Source of the DNA: Mytilinidion resinicola
Taxonomy: Eukaryota > Ascomycota > Dothideomycetes > Mytilinidiales > Mytilinidiaceae
Length of the DNA: 64,000 bases
NCBI RefSeq assembly: GCF_010093595.1
Contig: NW_022985471.1
Coordinates: 109,793-173,792, forward strand
Direction: 5' to 3'
Below the pieces are notes generated by a model that was given only the letters and a program-made list of their open reading frames with translations, searched no databases and was not told the origin of the DNA. The number at the start of each line of letters is the position of its first letter. Position 1 is the stretch's first letter. The position numbers were made by a program, and so were the translations under genes. Below are positions 58,858 through 64,000 of this stretch, piece after piece.

Positions 58858-60111
58858 ATGGGCATCTTCTTCGGCACAACCCCCAGCCACTCTGTCCGCC
58901 GCCGCCGGCGCAAATCCAAGAACTCTTCTACCATACTCTCGCCTCCTACCTTAGTCTCGCCTCTTACCAAACCCTCGCCTCCTACATTAGCCTCAACTCC
59001 TACCTTACCATCGCCTCCTACCATAGTCTCGCCTCCTACCATACCCTCACCTCCTATCATACTCTCGCCTCCTACCATACTCTCGTCTCCTACCTTACGC
59101 TCACCTCCCACTTCCCTCTCACCCCCCATCTCCCCACCCTCACGCCCACCCCTCCTCAAGCCCAAACTTCCCAAGCCCCCGAAACATAGAGAGGCCCTTA
59201 AGATACCACCCCCACAAGGCCAGACCGGCCGCTCCCACCCCAAGCATGGAAAGCTACTTGGCGTATCGCCCCCGCAAGGCCGGACCAGCCGCTCAACCCC
59301 CAAGCATGGAAAGCTACTTGACGTACCGCCCCCGAAAGGTCGGACGCGCAGCTCGACCACCGCCTCGCGCCTAAGCCAAGCCTCGATGCCCGCCCACCCC
59401 CTCTTCCGCAACGACTCCACCTCCGCCTCGGCCAACCCCTTCGCGGGCTCGAAGGGGCTGATCTCGGAGCTCGAGGGCGTGATGCGGGTCATCGACGCGC
59501 CCGCCCTCCCGTTTGCTCTCCCGCATCAAGAACCGGGCTCGCGCACCATTCCTGCGGTGTCGATCACGCATAATGTGCGGAAACCAGTAGATAGCGGCCG
59601 TGATCCTAGCGGTGGAGGAGACGTGAAGATGAATGGTGGTTTGAGTGGCGGATATGGAGGCGGGAGAGCAGACACCACCGCCCTCGGCCTCGCGCGCTCG
59701 CTGCACAAAGCGCTAGGCTTGCTGGAGAAGTTCCGCATTGCATACGGCCACGGCGATGCGAGCAAGAGTGCGCAGACGATATGGGACGACTGGAAGAAGA
59801 TCGTGGTTGCTTCCTCGGGAATCGGGGAGCAGACGCTGCAGCTGCGGGAGGAGGTGAAGGCTGAACGGCCGAGAGGGGGGTCGATGTTGTTCCCGTGTCT
59901 GGTAGCGGCGGCGGAGAAGTTGAGGGGGGTGAAGCCGGCGATGTCGGTGTGGTTTGAGGAGACGAAGAAGGGGCATCGGAAGAACGGCAAGCTGGATTGT
60001 GTCAAGCTGGAGGAGATTGAGGGGTGCATGGGGGCGTTGGTGGAGGTGGCGCGGGGGGAGGTGAGGGCGGCGGAGGAGAGGGTGAGGAGGGAGTGGGATG
60101 AGTTTTGGTAG
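58858..60111 (+). CDS. hypothetical protein with Pro/Ser/Thr repeats
   Basis: A single open frame of 417 residues starts MGIFFGTTPSHSVRRRRRK. Residues about 25-95 are a tandem repeat of SPPT[IL]xS-type units of six to eight residues, encoded by imperfect repeats of TCGCCTCCTACC type. Residues about 115-170 hold three copies of a unit of about 20 residues (PPQGRTSRSTPKHGKLLDV and variants). The C-terminal 150 residues look folded and helical (LGLARSLHKALGLLEKFRIA, ETKKGHRKNGKLDCVKLEEI). No domain, signal peptide or membrane segment is recognised. The N-terminal repeat may vary in length between strains. Confidence 0.68.
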   Translation: MGIFFGTTPSHSVRRRRRKSKNSSTILSPPTLVSPLTKPSPPTLASTPTLPSPPTIVSPPTIPSPPIILSPPTILSSPTLRSPPTSLSPPISPPSRPPLLKPKLPKPPKHREALKIPPPQGQTGRSHPKHGKLLGVSPPQGRTSRSTPKHGKLLDVPPPKGRTRSSTTASRLSQASMPAHPLFRNDSTSASANPFAGSKGLISELEGVMRVIDAPALPFALPHQEPGSRTIPAVSITHNVRKPVDSGRDPSGGGDVKMNGGLSGGYGGGRADTTALGLARSLHKALGLLEKFRIAYGHGDASKSAQTIWDDWKKIVVASSGIGEQTLQLREEVKAERPRGGSMLFPCLVAAAEKLRGVKPAMSVWFEETKKGHRKNGKLDCVKLEEIEGCMGALVEVARGEVRAAEERVRREWDEFW

Positions 60112-61430
60112 AGTTCTTAGAGGACGGATGGTAGACTTCCTAGACATCAAAGTCTTCTTCTGCGACTTCGTTGCTTTGCTCTGAGGGATCGCCTGCTTCT
60201 GATGCTGGCTTCGCCTCACGGCCGATATCAAGGATCACTATAGTCCCCCCCTTGACGATACCTTGCCCGTCGACGTTGAGAAAGGGGCCACCAAGCGAAA
60301 AATAAATACATAGCCGAGAATAGAAATGATGAAGAGTACGATATAGGATATTAAGAAACATGGAAAGAAGAGCAGTGGGAGAAGAGCGGCATTTCGGCCT
60401 GCGATGCAGTATAGGGTAAGAACAGAGTGGAGCTAATGGAAAGAAGGGTCCAAAGGAATGTATACCACAATGATATCACGGTGAATAAAGCCATGGTATC
60501 CCAAGCAGCGCGAGTCAAGGTCCACGGAGAACGTCATCGCAGAGTCGTCTTGAAAGCGTGAGTAAGACTCCGGTGACAGCTCCGGGGTATGTCTTCAGCC
60601 AGCCACGCTCCAACGGCGGAGGGTGCTTGCCAACGGGTATGACCCCAGGCTGAGGCGACAAGCAAGGCTTAAACGGGCGCGCATGCAATTCGCAGGACGG
60701 AGCGGGCAGGGCGAGCAGCGAACATGGTGTTGAGTCCGCCCTGCTCTGCATGCTGGCTGCGTCATGCCTCGTGGCAGGCTGGGCACTCTCTGCACGGGGC
60801 ATCCCGACCATCCGGCCCGTTCTGCCGTTCACCTCACGATCCGGCCCTGGTGTCTCTGTTCATGAGGCTTGAATGCGCGACGAGACACGGCGAGGCCTGC
60901 ACATGGCGAAGGGAGCGGCGCCCGCAACACCACGCCGCCGCCTCCACGCTCGATGGCAGGCCTGGGCGGCTGGGAACAGGCCGGGGAGGCGTTGAGATCG
61001 ATTTGGGCCAGCATGGGCGCCGATGGATGAGGCAGCAAGGCCGGCTCGTCGGGCTGGTTCGGCTGGTTCGAGGCGAGTGCAGCTGCGGGCTTTCCACGGC
61101 CCTCGCCGCGCCCAATGGGGCCATCAGCGCCCATCCGCATGTTTGCTGTGGCTTTGGCGCGGCCACTCAGCGCGCCGAGATTGAAGGCGCACCGCTTGGT
61201 CGGGAGTGGGCTCGTGTCTGGAGGCTGCTCGGAGGCTAGCAGCTAGGCTGCGCATGGCCGGGCCCTGCGGTGGACGGCGAGGGTGCCAGAGGCAATCCGT
61301 CCCAAGTCCTCTTGTGCCACCTGCATCAACTCAGTTCCCCCAGGCCTCCTCCTGCTGCAGCACCTCCGTTGACGATGCTCCTGCATCGCGACATTCCCTC
61401 CGCCTCCGCCTCGCCGCGCGCCCGCGCGTG
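60112..61430. promoter_or_regulatory. upstream region of the LTE1-like gene
   Basis: About 1.3 kb, becoming GC-rich from 60550 on. The many ORFs in all frames reflect GC content and show no domain. It probably holds a long 5' untranslated region and promoter. Confidence 0.45.
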
Positions 61431-64000
61431 ATGGACCGCAATGGCCCTCCCTCTGCCCGTCCAGGCTCCCCAGCCATGCACCTGCAAACCGGCCAGCATG
61501 CTGTCCCAGCAGTGCCCAAGAGGGCGTATAGCGCCAAACGCCGCCAGGGCGACGACCGGCGTCGCAGACAGTCGCTCCGCCGCGTCAAGAACTCCCAGGA
61601 AGAGCTGCGTCGGACGAGGACGCGCGGGCAGAGCAACAGCAGCGTCCCGGATAGCTCGAACCAGAGCCCATCTGCTGGCCGCTCATTCACCGTCGGGAAC
61701 GTGCACAACGGCCTAATATACTTGAGGTGAGTGACCTGCATCGCGGCTTCGTATTGGACATGGCCCGCCTCTCGTGCAGTAGTCGCGCTGTGAGCCGGAG
61801 GATTTGGCACGCAGAAGACACCGACGAGAACGAAAACTGACCTCAACACCACAGACCTGTCGTCCGGCCCGCCGCCCAGCGCACGCGTCCCCAGCCCGAC
61901 CCTTTCGTCTTTCCTCCCCAGACGCCGCCCGACAGTGTCCATCTCGACTCGCAGCACGGCTTCCAGAGCAACTCGGGCTCGCGCACGCCAACAAACCGAG
62001 TCGAGGCGCCCCCGCCAATTCCCCGAGATGTGAATTTCGACAACAGCCAGCACACGAGGACACCCTCCAAGCCCATCCAGCACGTCCGGTCGCGCTCCTT
62101 CTCCACCGCCGATGACCACACCACCTCGCCCAATGCCGAGCCGCACGGCACCTTCAAGATTGTCATAGAGCGTCCCTCGACGCGCCGCCCCAAGACAGCA
62201 GACACCGGCTCGCTCCCAGTTTTGCAGGTGCCAATTCCCCACTACAGGCTGGGGACTCCGCGATTCAGTGCGAGGGGGACGGCCATGCTGCGGAGCTCCG
62301 TACATACCAGGGCGTCGGGCGAAGACTACCAGCCCCACTCCTCAATGTTTTCCAACACCACCCGCGTCGATGACAACCCGTTTCCGTCTTTTATATCCCG
62401 CCGCCACTCCGAAGCATTCCCTCCGACTCCCGTGCCGCATCGGACGACAATGGCCAAGGATCCTCTACAGCCGGCTACTGCGCCGTCATCCGCGCGCGTA
62501 TCAAAGGTCCCAATTGGGCCTCAGATATACGATGCCCTGACGCTCAATCCTGATGACAATGCTGTAGTGAGGTTCTCGCCGACTGGCGATATATTAGCAG
62601 CAACCCCGTCAAGACTGATAGCTCACATCACTTCTCCCAGCTTCTTGGATTACGAACTGCTTTCCGACTTCTTCCTAACTTTTCGATCATTTCTATCAGC
62701 TCGCGACTTGGTTGCTTACCTGCTTGCGCGATTACGATGGGCTGTGAATCGACAGGATGACTTTGGCCGCATCGTGCGCGTTCGGACGTTTGTAGCTCTT
62801 CGACATTGGATACTGAACTACTTTGTTGATGATTTTGTCCCGAACTACCAATTGCGAGTATACTTCTGCGGCCTAGTCAACAGCCTTCATGAGGATCTAC
62901 GGATTCGAGAGGACGGTGGAGGAGGCGACATCAAGATTATTGGAGAACTTAAGAAGTGCTGGCGGCGGACATGTGCATTATATTGGGATGAGACGGAACT
63001 AGTGGGAAGGGACATGCCGGACGACGACCTTCTACCGGGAGGCCGCATTGGATCGCGAGAGTCGCGAGAGTCGCGAGATATGCTCCCACCCGTCACACCC
63101 CCTCGGCAGACTGCTAGATCGAAGGCGAAGACGGATACCTTCAGCTCGAATCCGAGTGACCAGTTTGCCAGCAAGCACATGGACTGGGTGAGGAGCCCTC
63201 GACATATTCCCCAGCAATCGCTCACCTCACCACATGTGTCTTCCCAGGACTACGATGGAATGCCAGTTCCTCTGTCTCCTGAAAGCGAAATTAGTATGCA
63301 AGTCCTCTCATGCTCTATTCCGATGCGGGGGTTAAACCGAGCAGACCCAGGAACCGACTTGCCCCTATACCCACATCCGGTGCCTGCCCATGCAGCCACC
63401 AGTCCTCAATACTCTGTATCGATCAGCCGAGCGAACCGTCCTTCGCACGCCCACAAGCGTAGTGGCAGCTTCTCAGATGCCCTCAGGGATCATCGTGCAC
63501 CACTCCCTCTTAGTAAGATCAATAGTCAGGATGCGCGAGTCTCGTCAGGATTGAAGGTGCCGGGCAGCCTAGTCCGAGGTGCTATTTTCCAGCCCAGCTC
63601 GCCTTACATTGACATTAAGACGATCGGAACATTGCACTCTGCAAAATCACACGCTGAGCTAGAACTTGTGGATGTCAGTGGCCAATATGGAACACCAAAA
63701 ACGGGGTATGCCCAAAGCCCTGGAATGAAGAAGATACTAGGCAGTGTCCGCCGGGCATTGAGCACTAAACCAGGTAACCTTCCTCATGCAAACTCGTCTG
63801 GATCCTTCGAGCAGCAACCTGCCGTATCTTCTGCTCGGGTCTCGGATCCTAATCTAATCCAAAACACTGCATCATCGGGTGGAGTGCACAAACGAAGATA
63901 TGCTCGCAGCCGAACCCAGGGACGGTACGATGCGTTGGCCGCCAAGGTTTCGGAAAGCTTCAATGCGGCCATCAAGGTAGAGCTTGAATTAGAGAAGCAA
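61431..64000 (+). CDS. LTE1: LTE1-like guanine nucleotide exchange factor, 5' part, runs off the window
   Basis: Exon 1 is 61431-61726 (MDRNGPPSARPGSPAMH; a basic region; SFTVGNVHNGLIYLR). A 128-base intron follows, and exon 2 is open from 61855 to the end of the window. A disordered, Pro/Ser-rich stretch leads to a RasGEF N-terminal domain near residues 350-480 (RLIAHITSPSFLDYELLSDF, LTFRSFLSARDLVAYLL, LRHWILNYFVDDFVPNYQ). A further long disordered region follows with FSDALRDHRAPLPLSKI and SPYIDIKTIGTLHSAKSHAE. The catalytic RasGEF domain should lie beyond 64000. Yeast Lte1 regulates mitotic exit at low temperature through cell polarity. The start fits but has no independent support. Confidence 0.9.

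Noticed and set aside
60724..61239. 171-codon ORF upstream of LTE1
   Set aside because: GC-rich sequence gives long ORFs in several frames; no domain or homology is apparent.
1..64000. tRNA or rRNA genes
   Set aside because: I saw no convincing GGTTCGA-type B box paired with an A box and acceptor stem. A dedicated tRNA scan would settle this.

Overview
The window looks like a piece of a filamentous ascomycete (Pezizomycotina) chromosome. Genes carry short introns of about 47-90 bases with GT..AG ends and CTAAC/CTGAC-type branch sites. The conserved genes are fungal: a RA-LRR-PP2C-cyclase adenylate cyclase, LTE1, NAF1, ALG9, a kinesin with a helix-hairpin-helix tail and a DUF3445 protein. The first 7.7 kb is very AT-rich and TpA-rich, with C-to-T and G-to-A decay of transposon genes, which is the mark of repeat-induced point mutation (RIP). 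Class and species cannot be fixed from this.

Layout. 1-7740: RIP-degraded island holding a Fot1/pogo transposase fossil, a possible Gag fragment, a LINE on the minus strand and the 3' end of a second LINE in opposite orientation. 7.7-13.9 kb: gene-poor, with a broken BTB-domain gene and a small hypothetical ORF. 13.97-17.37 kb: a divergent pair of secreted proteins, an HEXXH metalloprotease and a relative whose motif reads HEYWN. 17.4-24 kb: diverged tandem repeats, three copies of a terminal-inverted-repeat element with a 12-bp palindromic minisatellite inside, and a secreted pepsin-like protein missing catalytic residues. 25.2-27.9 kb: a secreted two-domain SGNH hydrolase gene with two lesions. 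28.8-35 kb: a probable frameshifted membrane-protein gene, a kinesin-10-like gene and a Ser/Thr-rich secreted protein. 35.5-38.6 kb: three paralogues of an unrecognised multi-pass membrane protein, all interrupted by stops. 41-56 kb: conserved housekeeping block (adenylate cyclase, NAF1, ALG9, DUF3445). 56.3-58.5 kb: a tandem pair of broken genes of an unrecognised family. 58.9-64 kb: a repeat-rich hypothetical protein and the 5' part of LTE1, which runs off the end.

The main theme is the contrast between two compartments. The 41-56 kb block is intact: cAMP signalling (adenylate cyclase), H/ACA snoRNP assembly (NAF1), N-glycan assembly (ALG9) and a heme N-demethylase-like enzyme. The rest is accessory sequence rich in secreted proteins, catalytically degenerate enzyme homologues and duplicated genes cut by in-frame stops. 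At least seven gene copies or fragments outside the AT-rich island carry one or two in-frame stops. Several of these stops fit CpA-to-TpA or CpG-to-TpG changes, so RIP or RIP-like leakage beyond the island is a plausible common cause. The three-copy membrane family and the 12-bp minisatellite element are the best candidates for something not described before.
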